NCBI GenBank assembly: GCA_008931825.1
Contig: QXVZ01001380.1
Location: 1 to 49,039 of the forward strand
Length of the DNA stretch: 49,039 nucleotides
Reading direction: 5' to 3'
Source of the DNA: Phallusia fumigata
Taxonomy: Eukaryota; Chordata; Ascidiacea; Phlebobranchia; Ascidiidae
Position numbers and translations under genes: made by a program. Each line of letters starts with the position of its first letter. The first letter of the stretch is position 1. The notes beneath the pieces were generated by a model. The model made no database searches and was not told where the DNA came from. It saw only the letters and a list, made by a program, of their open reading frames with translations. Below are positions 1-14,730 of the stretch, piece by piece.

Positions 1-1138
1 AGCAGTTTAACGAAGTTATTTGTGTCGTCAGGATCACTTGGGGTCGGCATTACTAACGTCAACCCTAGCACCCTAAGCTCAGATGTGCTACCAGACAATG
101 CTGATCTGCTGTCGACGAAACCCGGCCAATACTGGAAAATATCACGTGATGTCGAAACTGCGCAAGGTAAACTAGATGTGGACTGTCGAGCCCTTGGTTT
201 AGGGCAGTGAATTTTATGAGTTAAGGGGAGAATTTTCTACTTCGTAATTAAATTATTTATGATAATTTAACTTCCAAAATAGGGAATGCATCAAAATGGT
301 TGGCAACAACTGATTTAGGGAATGTTAGTTTTTTGTTGTATATTTAGGTGATCAACTCGGATTTATACTGGACCAGTCGGGACGTCTGTTTTACAGCAAA
401 AACGGATCACCTAAAACTGCACTTTTTACTGATGTTCCAATACATGAACCGAAGTGGCTAATATTTGATGTCTATGGGAGGACTACCGTCATCAAATTGC
501 TGGGTACCAATCATCAAACATTAAAAAATATGAAATTTTAAGTTTAGATAATCGTGCGTAAAAGCCCTATGTTAGTTCATCAGCCAAATATGGAAAAATT
601 ATTTCAGGACAAATAAAGGGTTTTGATCCCGACGATGACGTCACAGTACAGAAATACGCATTCGAGCGTGACGAAGTCCATGATGAGGAAAACGAGAAAG
701 AATGCTTGATGTGTTTTAAGCGCGAAAGAATTCGTGATTGCACGATACAACCGTGTGGACACTTGGCTCTTTGCAACTGGTGCGCCATTACTTGTATGGT
801 GAAGCAACAATTAAGGTGAATGTTTTGTGGTATTGACGAAATACACGCGTTAAAAGATGGTGTTACCTACAAGCAGATTTTTTTGCATAGCAGTAATGTA
901 ATGTTTTCTTAATTGACTTTTGGCGTCTGGTTTATGAAGAATTCGGGCTTTTGGAAGTTAGAACACCAAAACTTCAAAAAATCTACAAAATTTTGTGCGT
1001 ATGTTACAATTGCTGTTCTTTCACAGGTTTATTGTTTGCCCGATATGTGGTGGGCCTGTAAAAGACGTGGTTCGTATTCTTCGTCATAAAACTTCCGACG
1101 AAGAGAATTCGGACGGCGATGGACCGGACGTGGACTAG
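1..1138 (+). CDS. NEURL1: Neuralized-like E3 ubiquitin ligase, 3' part (NHR domain + RING)
   Basis: Partial gene, open at the left edge. Four exons join in phase: 1-166, 348-503, 608-815, 1027-1138 (TAG). Exons 1-2 encode most of a Neuralized homology repeat (GSLGVGITNVNPSTL, then LGFILDQSGRLFYSKNG and WLIFDVYGRTTVIKLLG). After a short acidic linker, exons 3-4 encode a C-terminal C3HC4 RING with CLMC, PCGHLALCNWC and CPICGGPVKDVVRI. The NHR-RING order is that of Neuralized proteins, which ubiquitinate Notch ligands such as Delta and promote their endocytosis; that role is inferred from the family. The protein ends with an acidic stretch (SDGDGPDVD). Any earlier NHR copy lies outside the window, so NEURL1 versus another member is not settled. 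The last exon recurs at 2846-2957 through the N join. Confidence 0.85.
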
Positions 1139-2604
1139 GCGCAGCAACATGTCGATGTCATGAAAAGGCGCAGTGAATTTCAGTTGGACTTGGCGGAAAA
1201 ACTTTTCAAATGACTCTACAAACCTTTCTGGTACACCGTGCTTTGGGGGGAAAACGAACGAGCTACGCATAACGTGAATGCATTGTTACTCATGTTGCAC
1301 TTTTTGTCCCAACTTCTATTTGCATTGTTTTTGACACTAGTCGAAGTAGTGCTGTGCAATTTACTTGATAAAAGGCGGAAATTCCTCATTTCTAAACCAC
1401 TAAAAACAATGTAACCTTTCAAGGCGGGCGCAAGTCCCAAGCAATACATGTTTAGAACCATAGGAGTCGATATGGTTTAGCAAGGAAACTTGAGGAAATA
1501 ATTTTTTAACTGCCTAACTTTTCCATGTCTAAACAATACACCACATGAAAAAGAAATTTAAACTTTCATCAGTTTCTTGCCTCCGAGGTGGTCTAAGCGA
1601 AAGATGGCTATTTGCGGGAGTACTTCGTCTGGTACTTGCGTTTAGGCGTCGGAAATTGCTTAGGTATGCAGATTACACAGAGTTAAGAGGAGGCACGCCT
1701 ATGTTTTAGACACACAAGACACAGTTGACAGAAAATATGCGAAAGTCGTATACTGCCAGGGTGTGTGCCTTGCTCTTGGTTTTAATTATAAACGTGCGTA
1801 CTTCCGAAATGCAAACAAACGCAAAATTGGCAAGGGGTTTGACGAAAATCAGCTTTTGATCGACAAAAGTCGAGGCCTAAATTCGAGCATGCTGTGTTTA
1901 ACAGGTCATTGGAGGATGACTTTAGTCTTTTGAAATAGGCGATTTTATTCGTCATATATACGGCGTATGTAGCAGCACAACAAAAAAGCATTGTGTTGAA
2001 AGAAACGCATAGAACAAGTTTGAAGCAATTTATCGGTAAAATAAAAAATGATGCCGAACAAATACAACGAGTATTACGTAATAGAAAGTAGTCAAACCGT
2101 CTAGAACAGTGGTTGTTAACTTTTCGCCAAGGTGGAATATAAAACAACGTTTATGACTTTTTTTACCAACATTACCTTACCGATAAAAATAAAAAATAAA
2201 ATGTTTTCGACCACTAGAAACCACTTATCGCGGGCCTAGTTAAAAACCACTGTCCTAGAACCTTCAGAAGCGGACATTTACTTGTACAAAGGTCACTATT
2301 TAACATTAACCTACAACGGGTATTGTGATGGTTGGCAGCGTAGAACAAAAAATGAAAAACTCCACACAACATTTGTAAATTGAACGATACGAAATATCAA
2401 CGGAGTAGACAGACTAGCAAGACAACTCGCAATGTACGAAATATGAAGGCGCCAGAATATTGTGTGTTATGGTAACTTTGGTTGAGTTTTGGAGTTTTTC
2501 TTACACACAAAAACGACATCCGTAAAAGCATAATACCATAAGCTGTGTAATGGCAAAATATGGTACACACTCATAAAATACTGAAGGGGGGTATTGTTTT
2601 GAAC
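821..2604 (+). repeat. Left copy of a 1.8-kb duplicated block (probable haplotype copy)
   Basis: This block, from the last NEURL intron through the last exon and about 1.5 kb of downstream sequence, recurs at 2606-4444 immediately after the N at 2605. Both copies start at the same words (tgttttgtggtattgacg) and end at the same words (ggggggtattgttttgaac). They differ by scattered substitutions and small indels. Apart from the last exon, I see only 3' UTR or intergenic sequence here. The antisense reading frames in it look non-coding. Confidence 0.9.
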
Positions 2605-2605
2605 N

Positions 2606-4444
2606 TGTTTTGTGGTATTGACGAAATACACGCGTCAAAAGATGGTGTTACCTACAAGCCGATTAAAAGTTGATTTAGAAGAGACTTCCAAACTTTTTTT
2701 TTGTATAACAGTAATGTAATGTTTTCTTAATTGACTTTTGACGTCTGGTTTATGAAAAATTCGGGCTTTTTGGAAGTTAAAACAGCAAAACTTCAAAATA
2801 TCTACAGAATTTTGTGCGTATGTTACAATTGCTGTTCTTTCTCAGGTTTATTGTTTGTCCGATATGTGGTGGACCTGTAAAAGACGTGGTTCGTATTCTT
2901 CGGCACAAAACTTCCGACGAAGATGATTCGGACGGTGATGGACCGGACGTGGACTAGGCGCAACAACATGTCGATGTCATGAAAAGGCGCACCGAAGTTC
3001 AGTTGGATTTGGCGTAAAAACTTGTGACAGCAAAATTCGCCAAATGACGCTACAAACCTTTCTGGTACACCGTGCTTTACGGGAAAACGAGCGAGCTAAA
3101 CATCACGTGACTGCATTGTTACTCATGTTGCACTTTTTGTCCCAACTTCTATTTGCATTGTTCCAACATTTGACACTAGTCGAAGTAGTGCTGGACAATT
3201 TACTTGATAAAAGGCGGAAATTCCTCATTTCTAAACCACTAAAAATAAGGTAACCTTTCAAAGCGGGCGCAAGTCCCAAGCAATACATGTTTAGAACCAT
3301 AGGAGTCGATATAGTTTAGCAAGGAAACTTGAAGAAATAATTTTTTTAACTGCCTAACTTTTCCATGTCCAAACAATACACCACATGAAAAAGAAATTTA
3401 AACTTTCATCAGTTTCTTGCCTCCGAGGTGGTCTAAGCGAAAGATGGCTATTTGCGGGAGTACTTCGTCTTGTCCTTGCGTTTTGGCGTCGTAAATTGCT
3501 TGGGTATGCAGATTACACACAGTTTAGAGGAGGCACGCCTATGTTTTAGACAGACAAGACACAGTTGACAGAAAATATGCGAAAGTCGTATACTGCCAGG
3601 GTGTGTGCCTTGCTCTTGGTTTTAATTATAAACGTGCGTTCTTCCGAAATGCAAACAAACGCAAAATTGGCAAGGGGTTTGACGAAAATCAGGTTTTGAT
3701 CGACAAAAGTCGAGACCTAAATTCGAGCATGCTGTGTTTAACAGGTCATTGGAGGATGACTTTAGTCTTTTGAAATAGGCGAGTTTATTCGTCATATATA
3801 CGGCGTATGTAGCAGCACAACAAAAAAGCATTGTGTTGAAAGAAACGCATAGAACAAGTTTGAAGCAATTTATCGGTAAAATAAAAAATGATGCCGAACA
3901 AATACAACGAGTATTACGTAACAGAAAGTAGTCAAACCGTCTAGAACAGTGGTTGTTAACTTTTCGCCAACGTGGAATATAAAACAACGTTTATGACTTT
4001 TTTTACCAACATTACCTTACCGATAAAAATAAAAAATAAAAGGTTTTCGACCACTAGAAACCACTTATCGCGGGCCTAGTTAAAAACCACTGTCCTAGAA
4101 CCTTCAGAAGCGGACATTTACTTGTACAAAGGTCACTATTTAACATTCACCTACAACGGGTATTGTGATGGTTGGCAGCGTAGACCATAAATGAAAAACT
4201 CCACACAACATTTGTAAATTGAACGATACGAAATATCAATGGAGTAGACAGACTAGCAAGACAACTGGCAATGTACGAAATATGAATGGCGCCAGAATAT
4301 TGTGTGTTATGGTAACTTTGGTTGAGTTTTGGAGTTTTTCTTACACACAAAAACGACATCCGTAAAAGCATAATACCATAAGCTGTGTAATGGCAAAATA
4401 TGGTACACACTCATAAAATACTGAAGGGGGGTATTGTTTTGAAC
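2606..4444 (+). repeat. Right copy of the 1.8-kb duplicated block
   Basis: Second copy of 821-2604, starting one base after the N. It carries small insertions absent from the left copy, for example near 2665-2690 and 3020-3040. Divergence is at a level expected of two alleles in a highly heterozygous animal. The order left copy, N, right copy fits two overlapping allelic contigs that were not merged. Confidence 0.9.
2846..2957 (+). pseudogene. Second copy of the NEURL terminal exon (RING second half)
   Basis: Same 112-nt exon as 1027-1138, with a polypyrimidine tract and CAG acceptor. It encodes the second half of the RING (CPICGGPVKDVVRI) and ends in TAG after SDGDGPDVD. One visible coding change is Glu-Asn to Asp-Asp in the acidic tail. 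If the 2605 join is an assembly artefact, this is the other allele, not a pseudogene. Only one of the two copies can be spliced as the end of a given transcript. Confidence 0.7.
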
Positions 4445-4774
4445 CAAATACTTTTGTTCAGTACGTTAATTCAGATTCAACAAGCTCGCATCGTACGGTC
4501 TGTAACGTCATGGTGCAGTCGTTGCATGTGCAATGCGGCGAAACACTTCACTGTCGCAATTCAACTTGGAAGTTACATGTGCGCACGCAATGCATTTCAT
4601 AGTTGTCTACAAAGTGGGGAAAATACGGCAGTGGCAAATGTTCACAAGCTTTTTTCTTCAAAATGTTGGCCATTCCACACTGGTTCCTCCACGATTTCGG
4701 CCTGCGATTGCTTGCAGTAATAAAACAAAAAAACCTTGAACGACAATACGTCACTTGCCGAATCGTAACACGGT
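4445..4774. other. Gap between NEURL downstream sequence and the zinc-finger gene
   Basis: No coding exon recognised. A plus-strand AATAAA at 4719-4724 followed by an A-rich run could be a cleavage signal for a plus-strand transcript. The zinc-finger gene ends just to the right on the other strand, so the two genes converge here. Confidence 0.4.
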
Positions 4775-7700
4775 TTACTCCCGCTCACCCAGAAAAGCCA
4801 AACATTCATCAAGAAATTTTAGTTTTTCAACATTTTCGTCAACTTCCTCGTTTTGGGGGGTTGCAGTCGCAGTTGGTTCGTTGGTTTTAATCTCTGTCGC
4901 CGAACCTGTTGACGGGTCGTCAATCGCTGACTTATTTGGTGTACCATCCAACTTATATCCGTTGTTCACCAAGTCGACCAATTCCAGGGAGTTTAATGCA
5001 CATTTTGGATTTTCCGGTTTAGTTGATGGTTCAGCCACACAAGACAACGAGGGTTTTTCCATGTTAACGTTACTGCTGGCACCGACCTTCTCACCACACT
5101 GCATTGCTATTCGCGGAATTCCGACGTCTTTCTTAACGCCGACTATCGCCCTGTCGTCATGGTTATCAGGGTCTTTTGAAGCGGGCGTAGTTTCCATTAT
5201 TGACGCATTTCTCAAAACATCGCGCATTGGGAATACATTTCCTCTATTCGAAGCCAGACTGGCGCCAACATTTAGTTTAGCACTTTGAGCGTTTTGGTCA
5301 GTATCACAAAATATCCTATCAATAGCTTTTTTGCACTGCATCACTAAATTTTCAATGGGGTGCGTTTCGATTTCAAAATGCAGGTTTGGAGTTTTACTAC
5401 GGCAATTGCTGGTAACGGGCTGTCGTTCAGACTTTGAAATTTTGTTGCAAGACATTCTGTCGCTCTTGCCTTCATCGGTTAGATCTATATTAGGTATGCT
5501 GCTTTTCTTCGACATTGTTTCGCTGTCAATATCGCCAGCTATGCAAAGCACGCTTGTATCATCAACAGATGGTGTTTGTGATTTATAAATGTCTGTTTCC
5601 AACGGGACGGTCGTCGGTTTGTCGGTTTGTTGTAATGCTTCCTTGCGGGGCGTGTCATGAGACTGTGCAGTTGCGGTTAATGGCGTCCCGTGCAATTCAG
5701 ACAGACCATCGATCGCCGACTGTGCATGCTTGGTTGATGCAGTTTCAATAACCTGGCAGTCGTCGTCGTCGTCGTCGTCGTCGTCATCAAGGTTGATGAA
5801 CTCAGAAACTTTCACAGGTGTCCTGTAATCCCGCAATGACTCTACAAACGTCGATGTTATCAGATTTAAAAAAAATTTATTTTCAGCGGTTTTGTTAGGA
5901 TTGAACCACCCATATTAGACGTAATAAAAAGGTATGTATTATCAGTACTTGTTGTTTGCATCCCTTCCAAGTTGTCACTTTGCAGGTTCTTGCATCGCGT
6001 GGACAGCTGAACCATGTAGTCAGTGCTGGATCGCAAACCCACCAATTTCACCGAAGTTTGTTCCGGGGGGAGGATTTGTGTGGTGGGTAACCCAATGCCT
6101 GATTTAAAACAGCCCAGTTACTTTTAAGCCATTTGGGAACACAAAAATATGAAAATGCGGAAAAATATCACCATTGACTTGTAAGCACACACATTTCTAA
6201 CATGCATTTTGACTTGGGTCTAAAAAAATCGCATGACAATGTATCATAATGTGAATACCTTTAAATACCAGGTTGTAGTGAGTGACAGTGCAGTTTGATG
6301 GTGGGGTCCAGTGTACTATGAAAGTGCTGTTGGTAACATCACTAAACCACATACTTGTTGGTGGTTTCGGAACGTCTGCATGACAAACATGGTTACAAAT
6401 TAAATAACAACATTTAAAGGGATCGTGGTTTACATGTAAAACAATAGCAGATTAAGTTAGGATTGATAAGAGAAGATTTGTTACAGTTCTCTTAGGAAGG
6501 TGTAGTTTCTTCAATGNTATCTAGAATATTGAATTCCAATCTTAAATTTAATTTGACAGACCGACACACAGAGTTTCAGACAAAACAAACAGCTATAACA
6601 GTCCATACTTTATTGATTGGTGCTATTGGGGCTATGACATTAATACTATTGTATTAAAAGACAAGTGCAAAGGGGCCTGCCTATCAGCTACATTGAGCAA
6701 TGGATAAAATATAGTATTACCAGCAACTGGTGCCTTGATTAATAATTACTACAAATAGCAGAAGGATAACTTGGGATTCTAAAGGTATACAAACTCTAAA
6801 CTTTGTTTCAAATTTGTATAATTTCTAATGTGTCTTGAAATTTTGAAAGAGTTCTCATTAAAACACCTATTGGGATGGTAATATTGTGTTTGGCAAAATT
6901 GGCCACATATGTTCGGCCTTTTGGTTTGACATGTGATTTTGACATAACCTTTTAGGGCCTGTTCTGTGTATCACTAGTTTGAACTACCAATGTATAAAAG
7001 TCTTTGATAATTTACATTTATTTGTAGAAGGATAGACTTATTGGCATTCCACATACTTTAGGAATTTATTTTAAAATGATATATATTTACTCAAATATTT
7101 TATATTGGGTCCCATCTTTACCTAAGCTTTTGATAACAAACTTTTCCTGCAGGCAAAAACACATGGGTCCCCACTAATGCAAATTTACAGATTATGCATG
7201 ATCAAGATACATGTATAAAAATTGTAATAGATATTTTTTTAAATGTTTAATTTATTAAAATAGTTGGTGACAAACATTGGCCCACTGTCCCAATTGTAAC
7301 TAATACCGACATTGTTGAGTAATACGATATATTTTAGAGGGGCAAGTGGAGTAACCGCTGGGGCTGGTGGAGCAACCTCTGGGGCTATGTGTTTGATATA
7401 AAATAGATCCATGACCATATCTTGTGGAGTCTAATTTAAAAAAATGAAAACAAATCCTCTTCAGGAAGGGGGAATTAGTCCCCAATGACAGCAGAAATCA
7501 AGCTGACAACCACTGTTTGCAATTTCAACTTAGAAGCATTAAACTAGAACCTATTTGAATTGAATGAGTAACATATATAAGAACATTAAATTGACCACTT
7601 TTTATAAGGGTTTTTTGAGCTTTTTTACTGCTTCACAGAGTGGAAAAGACAGGAGAAGGTTAAAGCAACAAATAGACATGTTTGTACATGGAGAAAGGAT

Positions 7701-10080
7701 AATCTACAACAACAAATTTCAATTTTACACCAAACTAACTTTTTGATGTTTGTGAAGACTGGACTGTCTGTGCTGGTCTGGTTGCATTAAACTTTGGTGG
7801 AGACGTTAAAGGCTGCATTTTGCTGCATGATAAAAGTCTGGGAGCAGTTTGTGCCTTTGATGGGGACATTGGATGATGACCCACCTCAACATTTATCTGA
7901 AAATTGTAAACCTTTAGAATTCGGAGAAAGTATGAAATGACCTTTAAAATAATTCTCTTGTAACTACCTTATAGTGGCTTGGTCTCTTTGGCAAGCAATT
8001 CTTTCCAGCTGCAGACTGTACTGATGAATGATCATGGCTCAGATGTTTGTTTTTGTCAGTTGCTTGAACAAACTGCAGCCGGCACTTATTGCAACGAAGA
8101 TTTTTTTTCTTTTAAAAACATAGTTCATTTTAAGAAATAATTTTTTTTTTAAATTTGGATTTAAAGTGGATTTAAAAGTTTAGAACTACCAGCTACAAAA
8201 AAAACATTGGCGAAAAGACAGCCTAGTTACCCTGTGAAGTAAAACATGTTTCAAATACGAGTTTGGAGTTTGAAAGATACACAAACAAAATGGGCACATC
8301 ATGGACCTTCCATTCTCATGCACTTGTCTGCAAATAAAACAGTATAATTTGACCAACTATAAATCATTTAACCATCACAGACTTACCGAAAATGTACCAT
8401 TAGGTCTGAGTAAAATGAGGACCTGTATGAACAAAGTTTACAAATGTATGGCATTTCATTGTAAGTGTGCTCATTCTGCATGTGCTGAAGTAGATCATCT
8501 TCAGTTTTAAAGTTCAATTCACAAATTCTACATGTGGCTGTTATACAAATCTTTGTTAGATTTTTGAGACCAGAATTTGTAAATTTTTAGAAAAACCTAC
8601 ATGCAGCTGGAACAGTGGTGTGCACAGTTTCCAAATGGCATTGTAAGTGAAATGGGGAATCATAATGCCTGTAACAATGGTTGCAGATATTGAAATCATT
8701 AATGCTGTCATTTTCCTCCCAATCATTCTCAATCTTGTGACGAACATGGCTCATAAACCTATGAGCAACAGCAATGTAAATTTTTTTCATAAACTATAAA
8801 GAACAATTATGTAACACAAGAACCTTATATTATTTCTCAAAACCTTTTGGCAGCTGTAACATGTGAATTTTTTGTTCAAGTTCTTTTCTTTGTATCTGCA
8901 AATTTAAAACATTATATATTTTATCCAACAAATATGGACCTAAAGTTTCATACAATATGCCCCACCTCAGCATCACAAATTATTTTGTACCCTCCTATTT
9001 TGCGCATATTGTGATGTGTAACAAATAGAGTTTTGTGAAAAAATGTATGTATGTGTATACTGCAAACAAATTGCAAAATTAATGCTATATCAGGCTATTT
9101 TAAAAAATCTTAAAAGAAACTCAGTACAAAATTTTGGTGCCCCCATATGACAGACTTGTTTATTTTTTGAAAAACATTTGAAATAATGTTCAATTACCAC
9201 TGGAAGTTGCTTTGTTTGAAGAACATTTTTGGTGTAAAAAGGATATTGGAACACATAACATTTTTCTCACTAACATTATTTTCAAATTGCCCCTGTAGGG
9301 AATCATATGGTGTACTTTTGCTACACTTGGCACATTATTTTGAGTTTTTCCACACTCATTAAATTACCTACAGTACTAGAATTTTTATCTCAATTCAAGT
9401 TGGTAAATGCAACCACACACAGACATACTTTTTTCCAGAAGAGCTGCCATAAAAATATTGGTCCACAGTGAGGTGGAGCACTTTGTTTGAGTTGCCATGA
9501 TTAGTTGAAGGATATGTTATGTAAACTTTTCTTGAAGTAGAACATTGATCTAAAAAGCAGGGTTATTTTAAAATAATCACAGTATGCAAATCATGTAAGA
9601 GGCAGGCTGTTATACTGAACTGTAGTCAGCCTTCCAAGCATTTTAATTAAGCAAGGCATGTGATAGAAAAATCTAGCCTGCAGTAGGATTCCAACCCCTG
9701 AGGGCTGGCACTTTTCCAACTGAGCTACACAGAATTGGTGGTTAGCCTGTCGACAGTCTAATCATCGACACCACTGCTTGCTGCACTGCAAATGTCAGGT
9801 TGTCAGCTTTGAGTGGCGGATCCCTGATCAACATTACTATTTGATACTTGGATCACTTGCAGTAATAGTATAACACGGTATTTTTCCTGACGTAAGTAGC
9901 ACTATATACCAATATATGATACTTTGATTGCTCACCTTTAATGTGAATGTTGAATTCTCTAAATTCAAGAAAAGATTCATTACAATTCGGACAAATATAC
10001 GGTCCTCGGTTTGTAGAAATGTGCTCCACAGTCTCGCTTACCGTTTTTAGAAATTTGTCATTTATGCTAAATTTCTTCAT
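4775..10080 (-). CDS. ZNF280-type multi-zinc-finger protein with FN3 domain and acidic tail
   Basis: Eleven exons in phase (- strand): 10080-9936, 9549-9429, 8895-8824, 8758-8601, 8537-8387, 8327-8231, 8108-7968, 7896-7740, 6375-6259, 6098-5949, 5841-4775; 791 aa. A TAA lies in frame just before the ATG. Residues ~29-45 hold a degenerate finger lacking its last His. Residues ~99-275 hold six C2H2 fingers; NNIRFMSHVRH, LQCHLETVH, NEMPYICKLCSYRSSFYSD and CPFC match the ZNF280 (suppressor-of-hairy-wing-like) array in order. Residues 348-436 (exons 9-10) form a fibronectin III domain (FIVHWTPPSNCTVTHYNL, GLRSSTDYMVQL). The tail (437-791) looks disordered, starting with ten Asp then CQVIE, a SUMO-interaction-like motif. 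A nuclear, chromatin-associated role is inference. The FN3 exons could belong to a separate gene, but phases join directly. Exon 8-9 intron (1.4 kb) contains an N at 6517. Confidence 0.82.
5759..5788 (-). repeat. GAC trinucleotide repeat encoding ten aspartates
   Basis: Plus strand reads (gtc)n ending in atc; on the coding strand this is a run of ten Asp codons, nearly all GAC. It sits directly before CQVIE in the tail of the zinc-finger/FN3 protein. Such a pure run is likely to vary in length between individuals. Confidence 0.85.
6376..7739 (-). other. Long intron 8 of the zinc-finger/FN3 gene
   Basis: 1.36 kb of AT-rich sequence with no exon I can support. It contains the N at 6517, which unlike the other four shows no duplicated flanks, so it may be an ambiguous base. 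This intron separates the zinc-finger exons from the FN3 exons and is the weakest point of the single-gene model. Confidence 0.5.
9670..9737 (-). repeat. tRNA-like remnant, probably a SINE head
   Basis: On the minus strand the sequence reads TAGCTCAGTTGG, a full match to an RNA polymerase III A box, followed 19 bases later by GGTTGGAATCC, one mismatch from a B box. The spacing is shorter than in a working tRNA and no cloverleaf closes, so this is a tRNA pseudogene or the head of a tRNA-derived SINE. It lies in intron 1 of the zinc-finger/FN3 gene. tRNA-derived SINEs are known in Ciona. Confidence 0.5.
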
Positions 10081-11094
10081 TGTTCGTTACTCTTTACATG
10101 ATAACACAGTTTCAGCTCTATTGTCTGTCTCTAAACTTTCGCATTCGCGGCAACTTTACCGTTGTATTATGTTTCCATCATCCGTTTTTGGTATTTCGTT
10201 CCTTCCCTCATCTTTTTACAAATGATTCTTAATTCGCATTTAATTTTAGCACCATCGTTAAATGTTGTCATCAACAAGCAGTTTTATTGCGGGTGTCGAT
10301 TTTTTCCGATGATAAATTTTTTAACGCAGCACATTGATAAAAATGAACAACAGAAGCAGCAAAATGAGATTTGGTGTCGCTGCCAAGTTTCTTTGAAACT
10401 CGTTTAAAAAAACTTGTTTTGATCCTATAAAGGGCTATTAATGCACTCAGAAGTCTGTGCATAAACTTGTGCAGAAGAACGACAGCAAACAATGTCTCGT
10501 TGTACGCAGCGTGGGCTATCGTAGAACAGATTGTGCCGATTTTATGCACAAGCCTGGGGACGTTTATATGCAGACTATGGCCGTCTTATACTTACGGATG
10601 TGTCTGAAAACTAATGTCTCTGGAACTGCATGCGCATACTGCCGTACAATAAGTTGCAACATGATGTAAACTTTTGTTTTGTGGAATTTAACGGTAAATT
10701 GTTAGGGGTAACTTAAAGAACAGAACATATTCTATAACAGAACCAGAGGCTCTTGGCCCAAAATTTAGGACTCCATTAATCGATCGTTCCGCGTACCACC
10801 TGTCGGAAAAATTAAATAACACTACACAGTAGGCTTTTTGGGGTCTGGAACGGGCCGGCAGTGATTCGGGTAAAAAACGCTGGAGAGATGTATTTCAATG
10901 TTTGCGGACCGTGGAGGGTGCCGAAATCGTGATGTTGCGGTCGACAACATGTTTTGAACGACAATCGAGTGCAGCGACAACGTGACAGAAAGTCGTTACA
11001 GCGAAAACATACCAAAACATACGGAATCCGCACGTTAATTTTCTCGTTTTACTTTTTGTCTGCAAACTAGGCTAGTCTGTATCTAAACTGAAAA
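10081..11094. promoter_or_regulatory. Divergent intergenic region between the zinc-finger gene and QDPR
   Basis: About 1 kb separating two outward-facing start codons, so it should hold both 5' UTRs and promoters. No coding exon, TATA box or other specific element that I can defend. A 10-bp inverted repeat (TGTGCATAAA at 10456, its complement at 10541) is present but of unclear meaning. Confidence 0.4.
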
Positions 11095-12266
11095 ATGGCT
11101 TTGAAATTAGTAGTGTACGGAGGAAACGGTGCATTGGGACGGGCTCTTGTCAACGCATTCAAAGCAAGCAATCATGTAAGTAAGTAGTAAAGTGATGCGG
11201 TGTGTTTCACTTGCTGCCTGTTTTAACCATTTAACGTAATGAATGATAATTTCTAACCAACATGATATGAAACTTAACTTGATACAGCAGCAAAGCAAAG
11301 TTTATGTCATTTGCAGAATGTGGTCTCTATTGATTTGGTGTCAAATGATCTAGCAGATAGCAACGTTGTCATAAAAAACTTGATATCCTGGCCTGAACAA
11401 CATCAAGAAGTGGTTGATGGAATGGCTGCTGTTTTGGGTGATCAAAAGGTTGATGGTCTGTTCTGTGTAGCAGGAGGTTGGGCTGGTGGAAATGCTGCCA
11501 GCAAAGGTAGACTTTTGCTTGTGATTGTGTAGGCAAATGCCAATGGTAGTGATTGTTTCCATGAAATATAACTATATTTGTGTTACCAGAAACTAATGTT
11601 TACATATTTCCCTTTTTTCAGTTTTATGTTGGAATAAAACAGTAAATTGTTATTTTGTAGATTATGTGAAGAATGCAGACCTTATGTGGAAGCAGAGTGT
11701 TTGGAGTTCTACCATTGCTGGAAGCTTAGCTGCAAAGTTTTTGAAGCCTGGTGGTGTTTTAACACTGACTGGTGCATCACCTGCTACCAGCGAAACACCA
11801 GGTGACAGAATTCAAAGTTTTGTTAATAACATGACAACTAACTTTTTTGTTGCACAGGAATGATTGGATATGGATTGGCCAAGGCAGCAGTTCACCAGCT
11901 TTGCAAAAGTCTTGCTGCACCATCCGGTGGGTTGCCAGAGAATGCATGTACTATTTGTGTGCTGCCGTAAGTTCTGTGTAGTTTTGCTCTGTTCTGTTTG
12001 TCGTAAAAAAATCTTCTGTTTTTCAGGGTAACACTGGACACCCCAATGAACAGAAAGTTTATGCCCAAAGCCGATTTTTCTACATGGACACCACTGGAGT
12101 TTCTTGCAGAGTAAGTGTTATTTGCTGATACAGTTATGTATTGGACCTTAACAATGAAATGTTTAGGCTGTTCCTAAAGTGGGCCAAAGGTGACGAAAGA
12201 GTCAGTTCTGGAAGTCTGCTGCAAGTCAAGACTACTGGTGGCATAACAGCTTTAAATGAAGTGTAA
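11095..12266 (+). CDS. QDPR: Dihydropteridine reductase
   Basis: Six exons in phase: 11095-11175, 11317-11506, 11661-11801, 11858-11966, 12027-12110, 12167-12266 (TAA); 234 aa, close to the family's usual length. Short-chain dehydrogenase that uses NADH to reduce quinonoid dihydrobiopterin, regenerating tetrahydrobiopterin for aromatic amino-acid hydroxylases; cytosolic. The N-terminus has the nucleotide-binding motif [25 protein letters not shown] holds the catalytic Tyr142 and Lys146 (YxxxK). The stretch [18 protein letters not shown] is close to vertebrate QDPR, and the C-terminus [12 protein letters not shown] is typical. All introns are short, with standard GT-AG ends. Confidence 0.94.

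Positions 12267-14730
<2,464 letters not shown>

Noticed and set aside
1139..1210. Open frame continuing after the NEURL TAG (AQQHVDVMKRRSEFQLDLA), suggesting stop readthrough
   Set aside because: In the second copy the frame is broken by further stops and substitutions, and no domain is added; more likely 3' UTR.
1782..2147. 121-aa antisense frame, repeated at 3622-3987
   Set aside because: It is present twice only because the block is duplicated. It has no recognisable motif or splice context and lies in sequence downstream of NEURL.
4755..5288. 177-aa plus-strand frame
   Set aside because: Antisense shadow of the large terminal exon of the zinc-finger/FN3 gene, whose exon phases and FN3 domain support the minus strand.
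6517..6517. N as another haplotype join
   Set aside because: Unlike the other four N positions, no repeated sequence was found on its two sides.
10456..10550. 10-bp inverted repeat (TGTGCATAAA and its complement)
   Set aside because: Too short at this distance to separate from chance in AT-rich DNA.
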